From contig JAQOOI010000019.1 in the NCBI GenBank assembly GCA_028554645.1, forward strand, positions 1,488,001 to 1,552,000: a stretch of 64,000 nt of DNA, read 5' to 3'. The notes under the pieces are model-generated. The model ran no database searches, was not told where the DNA came from, and saw nothing but the letters and a program-made list of their open reading frames with translations. Position 1 is the first letter of the stretch. Each line of letters begins with the position of its first letter. This stretch comes from Omphalotus guepiniiformis. Taxonomy: Eukaryota > Basidiomycota > Agaricomycetes > Agaricales > Omphalotaceae. Made by a program: the position numbers and the translations under genes. Positions 50,518-62,019 of the stretch are shown here, one piece after another.

Positions 50518-52238
50518 TCAAAATATTTCGCCACGCTCCTGCATGGCCTTTGCCTCTTTCCTCCAGCATTTCAAACATCTCGTCTTGGGTCCACAACTAG
50601 ACTTCTTGCATCCACTGGTTTTGTTAAATTTCTCTAACACCTGAAGTTGGGCACAAGGAGTCGAAGAGTGCCGAATGGCATGATCCAACAACATCTGTCC
50701 ATGTGTTGTTCGTGCCTTTGGAATCTGTCCAAGAGCAGAGTATTTCTGAGCCTGCTGTAGGCAGCAATCTATGCATCTTTGGCCACCACCACAAATCTTT
50801 TTTCGTGAGGTGCAGACCTTGGGTACAGCGGCCACTACTTCCGACGAGGAACGTCGGCTTTCATCAAACGTCGCAAGGACCACCTTCTGCACAATATTGC
50901 TTCCTGGGAGGTTAGGCTTCTTGGAACCACAAGCTTTTTTCTTCTCCTTGCAAACCTTGGGTACAGCAGCCTTATTCTCCTTGCAAACCTTGGGCACAGC
51001 AGCCACTGGTATTACTTCCGGCAAGGGACGTCGACTTTCATCATCAAGATTCGCAATGACAACCTTCTGCACACGATCGTTTGGGGGGTTACGCACCGGC
51101 TCCGACTCCGTCGACAAATCTGATTCTGTCGTAAGAGAAGTTCCCTCTGTGTTTCCATTCCCAGCGTCAGTTGTTATATCTCGTGCATCCGGAGAAACTT
51201 CACCAGTCTCCCCTGACACCGAAATCACTTCAAGATACTCGTCAGAAATATCCGACATATTATCCGACGCTGCGTCGCTTGTATGCGGCGCTGAGCCCTC
51301 ACTCGAGGGATCATCGACATCCTCTGTCACATCCTCCATTCTAGATGGTGGCGTTACACCCTCTTGAGATGTCCCGCCATCGGTTTGAGCACCGTCTACT
51401 CGAGGCTCATGCTCATGAGAGCAGCTCGAAGAAAAGGCATTCAACTCGTTCGCAAATATATCATCAACAATCCGGCTGACAATCGACTCGGAATTCGCCA
51501 CTTGATCGCCTCCGAAAATCTCAACCTCATAGCCCCGAAGGGCTCGTGCGAGCCTCGACCTTGCATGATACACGCGAAGAGCGAATGCCATGCCGAGCTT
51601 CTCTCCATCTTCCAGGCTAATGTCGACATCACTCAAGACTAGCTTTGCGAGTCCTGACCGGAACCACGAAAGGACTTGATATCGACGGCCCCAAACAACC
51701 TTCTGTATGACACTTGCCACTGGGAAGAAGAAGCATTCGGCTTGAGCTCTCAGGTCGTGTGATAATTGGTGGAACCCCCATTTCATCGCGAGCTCCAGTG
51801 CAGGTAGAACGTCATCAAGTTGGGGTTTTTCATTGCATGGATGGTCCTTAGGGAACATATCACTACTGTAGAATTAGATTAAGCACCAATTACGCACGGA
51901 GGTAGCGAACACTTACTATGGACGTAGAATCATAGTCAAGAATGCTTCAAACTGCTCCTTCGTGCAGTCAGCCAATAAAACGGGCGATCTTCCCTCCAAA
52001 ACATTCGGATACAAATCTTTGAAAGTTTCGCTCGCGGGGAAAAGGATATCCGGAAGTTGAAAGAGCTCGTTATCAACCTGAGGAATGGTATCGATAATTG
52101 TGAGCAGAGACCAGACACTGAGAATGAGGGCATAAAACTGACTTGAAATATTACAGGCTGCAAAAAGAAGCTACTGTTCTGCACAATTTGTGGCTCGTTG
52201 ACAACGGAGAGCACATCCTGTCCTTCACCTCGCGACAT
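50518..52238 (-). CDS. BTB/POZ-domain protein with Cys-rich tail (paralogue 2)
   Basis: Protein of about 530 residues with the same three-exon layout as its neighbour. Exon 1 starts MSRGEGQDVLSVVNEPQIVQ. Exon 2 begins VDNELFQLPDILFPASE and ends FEAFLTMILRP. Exon 3 starts SDMFPKDHPCN and continues LPALELAMKWGF, VIQKVVWGRRYQVLSWF and LRVYHARSRLARALRG. The acidic Ser/Thr linker includes three AAVPKVC(K/T) units and basic KK stretches. The tail has two Cys clusters: CGGGQRCIDCCLQQAQKY, then after IPKARTTHGQMLLDH the cluster CKKSSCGPKTRCLKCWRKEA, ending QERGEIF. Paralogue 3 repeats the (I/L)P(K)ARTxxGQ(M/I)LLD segment, so the tail is a conserved module. The function is unknown. A U6 snRNA gene lies just upstream on the same strand. 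Confidence 0.85.
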
Positions 52239-52369
52239 GATGGTTCTGGTTCAAGCTGCAACCAAGAGCCTGTGACTCGGCACCTTAACCAAGCTTCCGT
52301 GGAACCCTCGTTGCAAACTGATGTTTGATGCTTCTGTGGATTCGAATGTGAACATAGAAAACAAAATAA

Positions 52370-52432
52370 AATAAATATTGAGACCCGTAGGTCTACCACT
52401 CCGGGAAAGCGTGTCATCCTTGTGCAGGGGCC

Positions 52433-52463
<31 letters not shown>

Positions 52464-52487
52464 TTCGTATGTCACCCCGAAGGGGAC
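52370..52487 (-). ncRNA. U6 spliceosomal snRNA
   Basis: Read on the minus strand, the RNA begins GTCCCCTTCGGGGTGAC, a 5-prime stem capped by a UUCG loop. It then has AAAAAATTGGAACGATACAG, the invariant ACAGAGA box followed by AGATTAGCATGGCCCCTG (with the catalytic AGC triad), then CAAGGATGACACGC (3-prime ISL region). The tail differs from the animal and yeast consensus and ends near TTTT runs at about 52,365-52,375, suited to RNA polymerase III termination. The 3-prime end is approximate. No intron interrupts the conserved core. I see no clear TATA at the expected distance. Confidence 0.92.
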
Positions 52488-52817
52488 AATAGTTATAACT
52501 CCTGGACTGAGCTGGGTGTCGGAAAATGATTTGTAGACAGCTCACGGGGTGCCCATACAGTACTTACCTCCGGCCTTCACGGCCCCTAAGCTACATAACC
52601 GGATATCTTATGTAAGCGAATGCAGTGTAAAGCCGGAATTTTCATCCCTTCAGATACTTAGAGGCGATACATTAAGTCCAGTTTCGTACCTTACACACGC
52701 CATGTCAATTGCTAAATCCCGAGCTGACATTGACAGAACCCTAGGCGCTCGAAATTCTTGCTCTTTACCACGAGCTTGCTGCGACTAGGGCCTTTCAAAC
52801 TTACCTCGTAACAAGCC

Positions 52818-53495
52818 ATGACATCGAATGGTGGTCAAGGTGAATATGACCGGGCATTACTGGCGGATGCCCCGGCTGCTACTAGAGCGATGCTTCAGGT
52901 GAGTCTTTGGACGTTATGTTTTTTAGGTGATAGAGCAGTAACTGTGTTACTTCAGGAAGGTTACAATGCCGATTTACTCAGACCTACTCAGAGTCCACCA
53001 GATCAAAATAGGGATTTAGAAGTCGGTAGCGGAGCAGCATCGAAGGAGAATTTATCTGGGAGTCGGATATCACCAAACCAGCATCCTCATCCTCAGCGCC
53101 GCGCTGTACCATTCTGGCGCACAAGAAAAGGCTTGATCATCATCGCAGTCGTAGTGGCGGTTGTAATAGCTGCAGTGATCGGAGGAGCAGTGGGTGGGAC
53201 GAGACATCATAATTCTTCGCCGGGGGAAGATACGGCTCAACAAAGTTCTGGGTCAAGCATTAGTGATGTTCAGGGTGAAGGTAGCGCCTCGAACACTCCG
53301 TCTGGATTCACTGTTACTACGATTACGACGTTGGTACCGTCGACTGAGGCGGGGGGAGTAATAACGTCCGTCCCTGGCACGTTCACGAGTACGATTACTA
53401 GCGCTGCCGATGCTAACGGTGTTGGTGTTGGCAGTGTCGTACCGGCTTCGTCACCGTCTGCTCCTCCTGCTGGCGGTGGTGTTACACAAAGATGA
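52818..53495 (+). CDS. Single-pass membrane protein with Ser/Thr-rich outer domain
   Basis: About 206 residues in two exons (52818-52898 and 52956-53495; the 57-bp GT-AG intron is a multiple of three, so intron retention stays open). The N-terminal part MTSNGGQGEYDRALLADAP is hydrophilic. After the intron comes EGYNADLLRPTQSPPDQNRD, then a basic stop-transfer stretch PFWRTRKG, one strong transmembrane helix (LIIIAVVVAVVIAAVIGGAV), and a Ser/Thr/Gly-rich C-terminal region ending PAGGGVTQR. Without a signal peptide, a type II orientation (C-terminus outside, O-glycosylated) is likely. The family is not recognised. Confidence 0.65.
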   Translation: MTSNGGQGEYDRALLADAPAATRAMLQVSLWTLCFLGDRAVTVLLQEGYNADLLRPTQSPPDQNRDLEVGSGAASKENLSGSRISPNQHPHPQRRAVPFWRTRKGLIIIAVVVAVVIAAVIGGAVGGTRHHNSSPGEDTAQQSSGSSISDVQGEGSASNTPSGFTVTTITTLVPSTEAGGVITSVPGTFTSTITSAADANGVGVGSVVPASSPSAPPAGGGVTQR

Positions 53496-54122
53496 AGAGC
53501 GTTGATTATTTGGGAGAAGATTTCTTGATGTTATCACCGGTCTCGATATCAGACATCTATTTTCTTATCATATGCTATCTATGGAAGCTGGTTGGTTAGT
53601 TAACATGTAACAGGCTGAGTCGGAAGGGGGGGTCCCATTCGTGATTTGTTTTTCTAATATGCTGTCTGTCACAAGTACTATATATTATACATACCTATAA
53701 CAGCTGTGTGTATCATTTACAATCTATCAAACTTCTAGGGAGCAGTTTGGCACCTGCCATGTATACTAGCGCTGAGCGCTGAAGCGTGAAACGTCTCGCA
53801 GTCACCCGCACTAGGGTTGTGCGTACATCAGTCGTTCAATGTCACAAATGAACTGAGCTACGTAGAAAGCGTGTATGATATAAACGAATCGACATGTAAC
53901 TATTCGGCAGCGTCAGAGCACCCCCTTCTCCGAGTCGTTCAAGAAGTATCTTCAGAAATACACAGTAAAAGTAATATATATAAGTATACGCACACCAACG
54001 TTCTCGAGGCTCGAGTGAAAGAAATTAATCGTAAAACGAACGTCGTAAACTCATCAGTTCCGTAAAACCCTACACAGCACACAGCAACACAGCAACATCG
54101 ATATCATCCCGTCCCCACCAGT
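53496..54122. other. Convergent 3-prime spacer
   Basis: No coding motif is present. A short self-complementary stretch of AGCGCT/CTGAGCGCTGAAGCG type lies near 53,770. Confidence 0.55.
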
Positions 54123-56070
54123 CTACTCATACGAAACATGAGATTGATAATGCGGAGGTGACGAACTCCGGATAGACGTTTCATCTTGGTTGAGGTACCT
54201 CATACGACCATGTTCGCGTTCACGTTCGCTCTCGGTCAAATACTTCGTCCCATCACCACCACCACCACCACCAGCATACTGATCAACACCCCTATCAATA
54301 GCATGCGCAGGATGTTTCCCTTGCCCGTGCCCGTGCCCGCCGTGCATCAACACCGCAGCGACCTCCTTCGCAAGTGTATTGATATTCATCGCCGTCGTCG
54401 ACGAAGCCGTATCGTACTCGTCCTCTTGTTGACTTTGACTTTGATTCGCGTACGGGTGTGGTTGGTATTGATATTGGTGTTGGCGCTGGTGTTGATGTTG
54501 ATGTTGATACGAAGCCTGCCCATCCTCTTTCAACCCCACCAATCGTTCAATCGACGGAAGAGGACGAATAGGTTTCACAGGAGTCCCAGAATAAGGCATA
54601 GACCTCGACACCGCTTCTGGTTCTGGTTCGCCGGTTTCCGGTTTACCTTTACCTCCCATAGCAGAAGCAGATGTACCAACTCCAGCATTAGCATTAAAAT
54701 GCCGGTTATAACCTGCTGCTGGTGGATGTCCAATATGGGGTGTATCATACGATGTTGATGGAGACCCCCCCGAGGGGGCATTCCCTGAGAACATCCTTCG
54801 TGTGGAGATACCAGGCTCAGCGTCTCTTCCACCCAAACCACCCAGACCAGAAGTCATCGGGACACCCTCTCCAGGTCCACCACCACCACCAAGTCCAGGA
54901 TATTTAAAACTCTGATCACTCGCACCTGTCTTAGGCGGTGACCCATTCCCCCCATCACCACCATACCGAAACCCCATCCCCGACCTCACCCTCGTCCGCT
55001 TCTTCCTATACCTCAAATAAAGTACCAAAAACAAAAACGCCGATACCGCAAATATCGTTCCTGCCGCTGCACCCCCTGCGATTGCTCCTACATGAGAATT
55101 TGTTGAAGGTGAGGATGAAAAGGCGTTTGTAGTGACGGGTGTGGGAAGGAATGTACTACCGGTTGGTGAGGTTACCGGTGTTGGAGAGAATGAGGATGAG
55201 GATGAGAATGAGAATGTTGCTGATGAAGCGATTGAGGATGTCGGAAATGAGGAAGGTGTAGGAGAGGCTGTGGCTATGGCTCCGAATGCTTGACCGCCGG
55301 AAACGAATGATACGGAGGCCTTAAAGGGGGTGTATTATGAGTGGGTGTACCATGGGGTGAAAATGGGGAGAATCTCACTTGAGTAGGTTTGGTGGCTTTG
55401 GCTGCAGATACAAATATGTTGTACATATCAATAGATGGTGGGTTTATCACGCTAATAGAGGAACGTAAAATTAGCATCACTGTGTTCTTCGACGACGTAT
55501 GCAAGGAACCAACAACTCACCCTACCATCCCCTCTGCACAGTGTGAGGAAGGAACCGTCGCTGCACAGAAGAACCATAGAGCTAAGGGGCAACCCAATAA
55601 ACAATTCGTTAGCTTTATACTATTCTCGTTCTATACTATACCAAGTATACACATCAAAAAAAAACTCACGTTCGGATACATTCGTAATTTGTAAATTCCA
55701 CACTGGCGTCGCTTCAGAAAAATTACTTCCTCTCCCGGCGAAACCACTACTAAATCCACCGAGTAAAGGCGTACAGGGATTCTCAAACGTAGATTGCGTG
55801 ACATCGTGGACGCTGTACAACGACAAGAACAAAAACACAAACACGAAAAATTCATTCAATAGGATAAGGATGATATATGAGTCGAAGATGATATGTATAA
55901 GGAAAACGATCAACGCACTCTCCACCAAAGATGAACATGATAGTATCGTTCAATTCTGCCGAAATTGTAGCGGGGTCGTAAAAGCTTCCTTGAACGCCTA
56001 CGAGGACCTCGAGAGTTTTTTGACCTTGGACCAAAGGAAATAACAGAGAAAGTGCAAAGAGCGACATCAT
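54123..56070 (-). CDS. Cupredoxin-like extracellular protein with one transmembrane helix and long cytoplasmic tail
   Basis: Type I membrane protein with a blue-copper-fold ectodomain, several exons. The signal peptide is MMSLFALSLLFPLVQG. The domain starts QKTLEVLVGVQGSFYDPATI, with SAELNDTIMFIFGG. It continues HDVTQSTFENPCTPLLGGF, VWNLQITNVSE, LWFFCAATVPSSHCAEGMVG, then PSIDMYNIFVSAAKATK. Candidate copper ligands are His in HDVTQ, Cys in WFFC, His in SSHC and Met in GMVG. A Ser/Thr/Pro stalk leads to the helix GAIAGGAAAGTIFAVSAFLF and VLYLRYRKKR. The tail of about 290 residues is Gly-rich with a QHQHQHQRQHQYQY stretch. Fungal relatives are called extracellular serine-rich proteins. A cell-surface or sensor role is inferred only. 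In this family copper binding is often untested. Confidence 0.8.
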
Positions 56071-57108
56071 GTTTAAGATTCAATTGCAATGTTGTTGAAC
56101 AAGTTGACTCTATGCAAGTTGAGTCCTTCTAGTCCTTCTACGCAGCGCATACAGCGTGGAGGAGGGAACGAACGAAATGACTCGTCCTCGGTGGAATAAA
56201 GTGAATGTGAACGTATCCGTCCTATGTAGAAGTGAATAAACTTCGGAAACCCACACAATTTCCCCCACTCTTTTTAAATTCTCGAGATCACAAGCCAGGA
56301 GACACGTTGTCCATATGCTGACAGCGTCTGACCTTATTATAATGCCAAGGGAGGAAAAACCTCCTTAAGGCTCACGCGTCAAATAAAACATACAAACGGC
56401 ATGATGACTCGGAGGGGACGTCTGATGTGGGGTATAGCAATTCATGATCAAGCGGAAATCAGATTGCGGTCTGTTACAAGGAAAGGACAGATCATCAAGG
56501 GGGGGACACTGGTGACATGGGTTTTATGGGAGTTCGTATAGAAGGCCCTGAGAAACCCTGAGAGCGTAATGCCCGGAGAAGAAGATGAAACGAATACAGT
56601 AGGAGCATTGTTGGGGTAAGATGATTTTAGGTCTGTTGAACGTATCATCGGAAGTTATTTCCTCGAACAAGATCGGTTGTACGGCACTGGTACGGTCCGT
56701 GGAGTCGAAGACTTCAATGTACCGCCCATGAATGAGCAGGCATAAACCGTTGTGTTTAAGAGATGAGACCGTGGTGTAACCAAAAGTTCGCGTACGTCGT
56801 GTGGCGAGATCATGTGGCTTTGCGAGGAAGAAAGCCTGAGAGAGTAAGCACTCGCAGAGAGTATCTTCTGAATGGATGGAAAAGGCAAAGCCCTGATGAC
56901 TGAGCATGGGTTGACTGGCTGGAGTACCGACATGACTTCATACGCCTAAAAAAAGGCCAACCTCTCATCGAGTCTCTGCATCGCTTCAACACGGCCCGTA
57001 AGATGGGATTATTGTGAACGCTATATCACCACGTTCTAAAGATGTGGGTCCAAGGATAACTGGGATCGCAAGCGCCACCCAGCCAGCAAGAATAACCCAG
57101 CCAAATGA
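56071..57108. other. Intergenic spacer
   Basis: A minus-strand frame at 56,524-56,907 has 127 codons but no recognisable motif. I do not support it as a gene. The left part is the promoter side of the cupredoxin-like gene. Confidence 0.5.
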
Positions 57109-58084
57109 TCAGACATCCCCACTTTCGAAATCTGGATCTTCAACATTTCCTTCCCCATCATCAGCATATCCATCAACATCCCCTTGATCCTCGTTGATAT
57201 TTTCTTGCTCCTTTTCTTTACCCTTCCCAGCTCCTTTGGAAGACGTCGATTTTCGTTTCGATACCTTCTCCGACTTGTCCCCTGCAGGAGCCTTCTTCTT
57301 ACGGGAAGCACGCCGCTTGGGATGAGCAGGCGCTTGCTCTTTCCCAGTCATTCGATTGAGAAGTGTGGTGCTACTCGTAGATGCCTCTGCAGTTTGAGGA
57401 GCCGACGAAAGATCGCTACCACGAGGGTCCGCTCGACCCTTTCCCTTGTCTTTCGCAGATAATCTTGTCGATGCGGGAGGCTCATCGACATCCATAGGCT
57501 CTCCGTTCGTTGTAGGCGTTTCTGAATTTTTGGGTTGCAGCCGGACTTCTCTAAAACGAATGCGCTGCTCGGTGGTAGCTACAAAATTCAGGTGCCTTTT
57601 ACTGCGGTTCTGTGCATCTGAAAACCGGTGGGGGAGATCAAAACCTTACAGTCGAAAACCTAGCGAAAAAGAGTCTATTTACCTTTTGCCTCAGTGAATA
57701 TCAATTCTGTTCCTAGAAGCGATTCATGCCTGCCTTTCAGAATTGTTCCTGAAAGTTGCAGGAATGGCGTTGGTGTATCCAGGCCCTGTAAAATGAAATA
57801 ACATCATTCAATACATCGCCTTCTCGAGATCGAAGAGGTTCATAGCCGGAGGGGATAGAACATACGATTAAACGATAAGTTGATGAGCTAGGGATAAGTG
57901 TAGGCTCGATAGGTCCCAAGTCCAAGGTAACATAAGTGACTTCTTCGTCATCTTCGTAGTCTTCGTCTGGACCGAATTCGTCTACTTGTTTGTATCCTGG
58001 GCAGAGACACTGAGACGAAGAATGAGATGACGGTAGAGATGAAGCAGCGGTGGGAGTCGAAGATGGTGGTATCGTTGAAGCCAT
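57109..58084 (-). CDS. TFIIIC triple-barrel subunit (tau55/Sfc7 or GTF3C6-like)
   Basis: Subunit of the RNA polymerase III initiation factor TFIIIC, whose tau95/tau55 barrel contacts the A-box half of the promoter complex. The start MASTIPPSSTPTAASS is followed by an acidic DEFGPDEDYEDDEE, then the triple-barrel strands VTYVTLDLGPIEPTLIPSS and STYRLI. An intron joins GLDTPTPFLQLSGTILKGRH and ESLLGTELIFTEAK. A second intron leads to DAQNRSKRHLNFVATTEQRI and FREVRLQPKN. The remaining ~130 residues are basic and low complexity (RRASRKKKAP, KRKSTSSKGAGKGKEKE) and end in an acidic DPDFESGDV. Splice joins are in frame and the domain looks complete. Confidence 0.85.
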
Positions 58085-58345
58085 GTTTGCCTTGGTGAAA
58101 AGGTACTGGGGTTTACATAAGCGAGTAGCGCTGGAACGATGAGTAGCGCTTGTGAAAACTCTCCCTTCAACTTCTACCCTCTGGGCCGCAATTTCTTCAA
58201 GACTTCAATTTTTCGCTATTTGACTGTCCGTTTATCTCTTAACGAAAGCAGCCTCTCCAGCTTAGAACGCAACGCACACTATGATAAAATATAGAATCCA
58301 AGCGACAAGTCCATACAAAACGACGCGGTTGCAGCCACTGGCACC

Positions 58346-60207
58346 TCAAATAACTTCTCCCTGATTGAAACAGATGCTTGCTCCCCTCGAGAAACAAGTC
58401 CAACACCTATACACCTCGCCGCAGTTAACTTTTTGACTGCTACAACTTCTCGGTATCTTCGTCACTACCTCACGTGAAGAGGTTTTACAACCCGCTTTTT
58501 CCGAGACTATGATGTCCAGCAATATTTGGCCGTACGCTGTCTTTGCCCGTGGCAATTCTCCGAGATCCTGGTACTCTTTCGCTCGGGCTTGACAGCATCG
58601 CATGCATCTTTTCTGCTCGTGACACTTACTCCCCTTGGCGCATGGGCGGTGTTTAGGAACTCTCGATACAACACGTGGAGTAGCGCGCAGATTCACGTCG
58701 ATGATTGCTCGCACAACTTCCCGCATGACTTCTGGTGGATCCGTCGTCACTTTTACTTCAGTGGTCGTTACCTCAATCTTGATCTCGGACGTACTGGCTT
58801 CCGGCTGGGCGTCAGGCGGAACCGTGTCTACCTTCTCTTTTGAGTCCTCTCTCGATTTCTCTTTCAGGTCCTCTTTCAGATCCTCTTTCAAATCCTCTTT
58901 CAAATCCTCCTCTTTCTGGTCCTCCGCCTCTTTCAAGTCCGCCTCTTTCTGGTCCTCCTCTTTCTGGTCCGCCTCTTTCGAGTTCTCTTTCAGGTCCTCC
59001 TCTTTCTGGTCCGCCTCTTTCGAGTCCTCCTCTTTCAAGTCCTCCTCTTTCAAGTCCGCCTCTTTCGAGTTCTCTTTCAGGTCCTCCTCTTTCAGGTCCT
59101 CCTCTTTCAGGTCCTCCTCTTTCAGGTCCTCCTCTTTCAGGTCCTCCTCTTTCAGGTCCTCCTCTTTCAGGTCCTCCTCTTTCAGGTCCTCCTCTTTCAG
59201 GTCCTCCTCTTTCAGGTCCTCCTCTTTCAGGTCCTCCTCTTTCAGGTCCTCCTCTTTCAAGTCTTCTTTCCACTCAGCCTCTTTCCAGTCCTCGACATCT
59301 ACCAGCTGTTCCGATAATTCCGAAAGTGCATCTGCCATTACCACCTCTGTGTCTGTTTCTCCAAAATCGGAATCCAAAGGTGGACTATCTCCTTGCGCCG
59401 AGCGAGGACGATCACCTACTTTCGCATCAGAGCAGCGAATGCTTTCGAGCTCTTCTGCAAACATGTCCTCCACTGTACTGGTGACTATCATATGGTCCAC
59501 TTCGTGTTCAAATGTTCCACGACGAAGAGCTCTCGCAATTCTACCTCGGGCGTGGTACACACGGAGAGCCAAAGGGTAACCGATTATCTCTGCATCTGCG
59601 AGAGTGATATCTTCATCGCTAGCTACTAGCGTCTCGAGTCCTTGGCGGTACCATCCAATAATCTTGTATTCGCGTCCTAGCACGAGGAGTTTTCGGACGT
59701 CGGAATCGATCAAGCATAAGGCCTGATCAGTTAGAACACGCGATAGTTGGTAGAATCCCCATTGATTCGCTAGTTGGAGTGCTGGTAGGATAACGTCAAG
59801 GTTGGGTGTATTGTTGCATGGATGATCGCCGGGGAACATGTGGCTGATGGAAACGTGAGGGGGTTGCTTCTGCAGGAGACTTAATTGAATACTTACTATG
59901 GCTTCAGGATGACTGTCAAGAATGCCTCGAAGTGGTCCTTGGTGCAATCTGTCAGTAATACGGTAGAGTTTTCATCTAGAATTGATGGATATAGCTCTCT
60001 GAATCTGTCGCTTGCTGGGAATAGGATAGATGGGAATTGAAATAGCTCGTTATCAACCTAGGCGTCTCACGGTCAGCCAATCGTTAGGGGGATCGAGATG
60101 GATTTGGTACTGACTTGAAAGGTGACGAGTCGCAGAAAGAAGTGTTCATTTGGTTTGAAGATGGTGTGATCTGAGGCGTTGGAGGATTGGTGCGAGTCTT
60201 GGAACAT
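58346..60207 (-). CDS. BTB/POZ-domain protein with minisatellite-encoded linker (paralogue 3)
   Basis: About 580 residues in three exons. Exon 1 starts MFQDSHQSSNASDHTIFKPN (from 60,207). Exon 2 begins VDNELFQFPSILFPASDRF and ends FEAFLTVILKP. Exon 3 starts at HMFPGDHPCN and continues LPALQLANQWGFYQLSRVL, VRKLLVLGREYKIIGWY and LRVYHARGRIARALRRG. After DALSELSEQLVDVED the linker becomes about 25-30 pentapeptide-like units based on KEEDL, some degenerate (KEADQ, KENSK, KEDL). The Cys-rich tail has CAKGSKCHEQKRCMRCCQAR, LPRAKTAYGQILLD, then CSSQKVNCGEVYRCWTCF, ending FNQGEVI. It shares exon phases and tail with the two BTB genes at 48.9-52.2 kb. The linker would form a highly charged helix or coil. 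Confidence 0.85.
58860..59275 (-). repeat. 15-bp minisatellite coding for KEEDL repeats
   Basis: On the plus strand the unit is GTCCTCCTCTTTCAG. From about 59,081 to 59,259 it is repeated about twelve times with almost no change. The part from 58,860 to 59,080 holds further, degenerate units. The unit length is a multiple of three and has no stop in several frames. Long frames therefore also run on the other strand (Ser-Ser-Ser-Phe-Arg and Pro-Pro-Leu-Ser-Gly repeats), and these are by-products. Confidence 0.95.
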
Positions 60208-62019
60208 GGTGGTTATGGATTAAGGAGGCTTGCTTTCGATGGCGTGTGCATGCCGCAGTAGAAGCGAACCTGGCTTGAACCTTGCGGCTGCCCATTGATA
60301 TTGAGTACTGAGTATGTATACGGAAGAATTCCGAGAATCCATGCAGAGTGGGAGACGCCCGTGAGACGCTCGTGTGTTGGGTTTATAGTTACTACTTATA
60401 ACCTGAATGAAGGTTGTTATTCGAAGAGTAGTCGGATAATGTTCGGGAATGGTATTTCTGACTTAGGTATAGGAATGTCCTTTCCAGAGAAATGGGATTG
60501 TCTTTTGAAATATCATTGAACTTTGAAGCACCCGTTAAGGGGACTTGAGGGCTGCATTCATTCGATAAGTATTCAATATAATATCAGTCCTAGCCTGATC
60601 GATCCTTTGAGCAAACTTCATTCCAGGTCAAGATCATAGCGCACGCATGATACCTCTCATTCATCATTCAATATTCATCAGTCGCTTTGTTCAATGTTTT
60701 TCAAATGATTCAAGAACAACTCGGACCAACTTAGGTCAGGTCAGGTTAAGTACTTACTAACGCCCCCTTCAAGTTGTTTCGTACCCAGATGATGGCCGCT
60801 GCACAAAGCCATTCTGAAGCCATTACTATTTTAGTAGACCTGGTGTACATCTACTTACTTATCAGTCTCTCTGAAGTAGACTACCCGTTGACCCCTTCGA
60901 GATTTCGTCGCGTGGAAAGTGGTTTTCCCCAGCAACTGTACATATCGATATCTCGCTTGCTTAGTGGCTACCAGAAATTGCAGAATATTGAGAGCATGAC
61001 GACAACTGCTCCCTGGGTTCTCTAGGACTTGCCTTGCATTCACCCGATTGAGCAAGCTTGGGATGCGGAGAGGTTGTCGGGGTTCGGGAAAGAAGGGTCG
61101 GGAAAAGAAGGGTGAGTTGAGTGAAAATACTAGTAGTAGGAGGGCGGTATGCGTGTATGGCCTGAGGATAGGAGGAAGAGCGAAGGTAGGGGTTTCCTGT
61201 TTGGAAATAGGTAAGTACGAGCGCTGTACCCTTCCTCAGAGATGATGGCGTATAATGTATCGTTCTACGAGTCCTCAACAGCAGGGAATTCGAAGCGCTA
61301 GGTGTCCCTTCAAGAGGATCAGATCAAGCATTGCCTTCAGGTCTTGAAGGCGCTTCTTACCCTAGCTGATAAGTACCTGCTGCTACACAGCATCCCACGT
61401 CTGATAGTCATTCCGTGGCGATGCCCGTTAACACATTACATACCAATTGACAGGCTTAAGACGCTATACCTAGATCGGCAAGGTCAAAGCAGTACATCCT
61501 CGAACGTAGCCCAAGGATCAACGAAGCTTACGGGCGGGATATTCAGGTCTAGTCATTCGAGTTTAGTGGTAAGTAATTATCTATCTTCGCGTCATTCATT
61601 GTTATGCAAGAAGACCGAGATACTTACTATAGCCGATGCGAGCGAGACAGCCACTGACGACTGGTTACATCCAATTCCCGTCATTCTTCCTAATATCAGA
61701 AGTCACTAAGGTCAAGTAAAGGGTTAGCCAGGAGTTACATTCAAACCAGATACCTTCGGGATAGTCGCCTAAGAAGTGGTTACTGTACAAGTGTAAGCTT
61801 GAGATGGCCCGTTACATTTTATCCTTATTTGGAAGGGCAGCCTGGTGTTTCAATCATTTCTACCACGTGTTGCACCTTTAGTCGCGTTCCAGCAAGTGGG
61901 ACGCTTTTTGTCGTCTACGTTGACGGGCAAAATTGTGGTGAGTCTCTTATCTTCTCTTCATCTTATATTATCATCTAATCTTACTCTTCACAGGTGAATT
62001 CACCTTACATGCCCACGTC
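60208..62019. other. Divergent spacer, 1.8 kb
   Basis: Between BTB-3 (minus) and the Msb1/Mug8 gene (plus). A 135-codon frame at 61,302-61,709 lacks any motif and is not supported as a gene. Both promoters should lie here. Confidence 0.5.
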
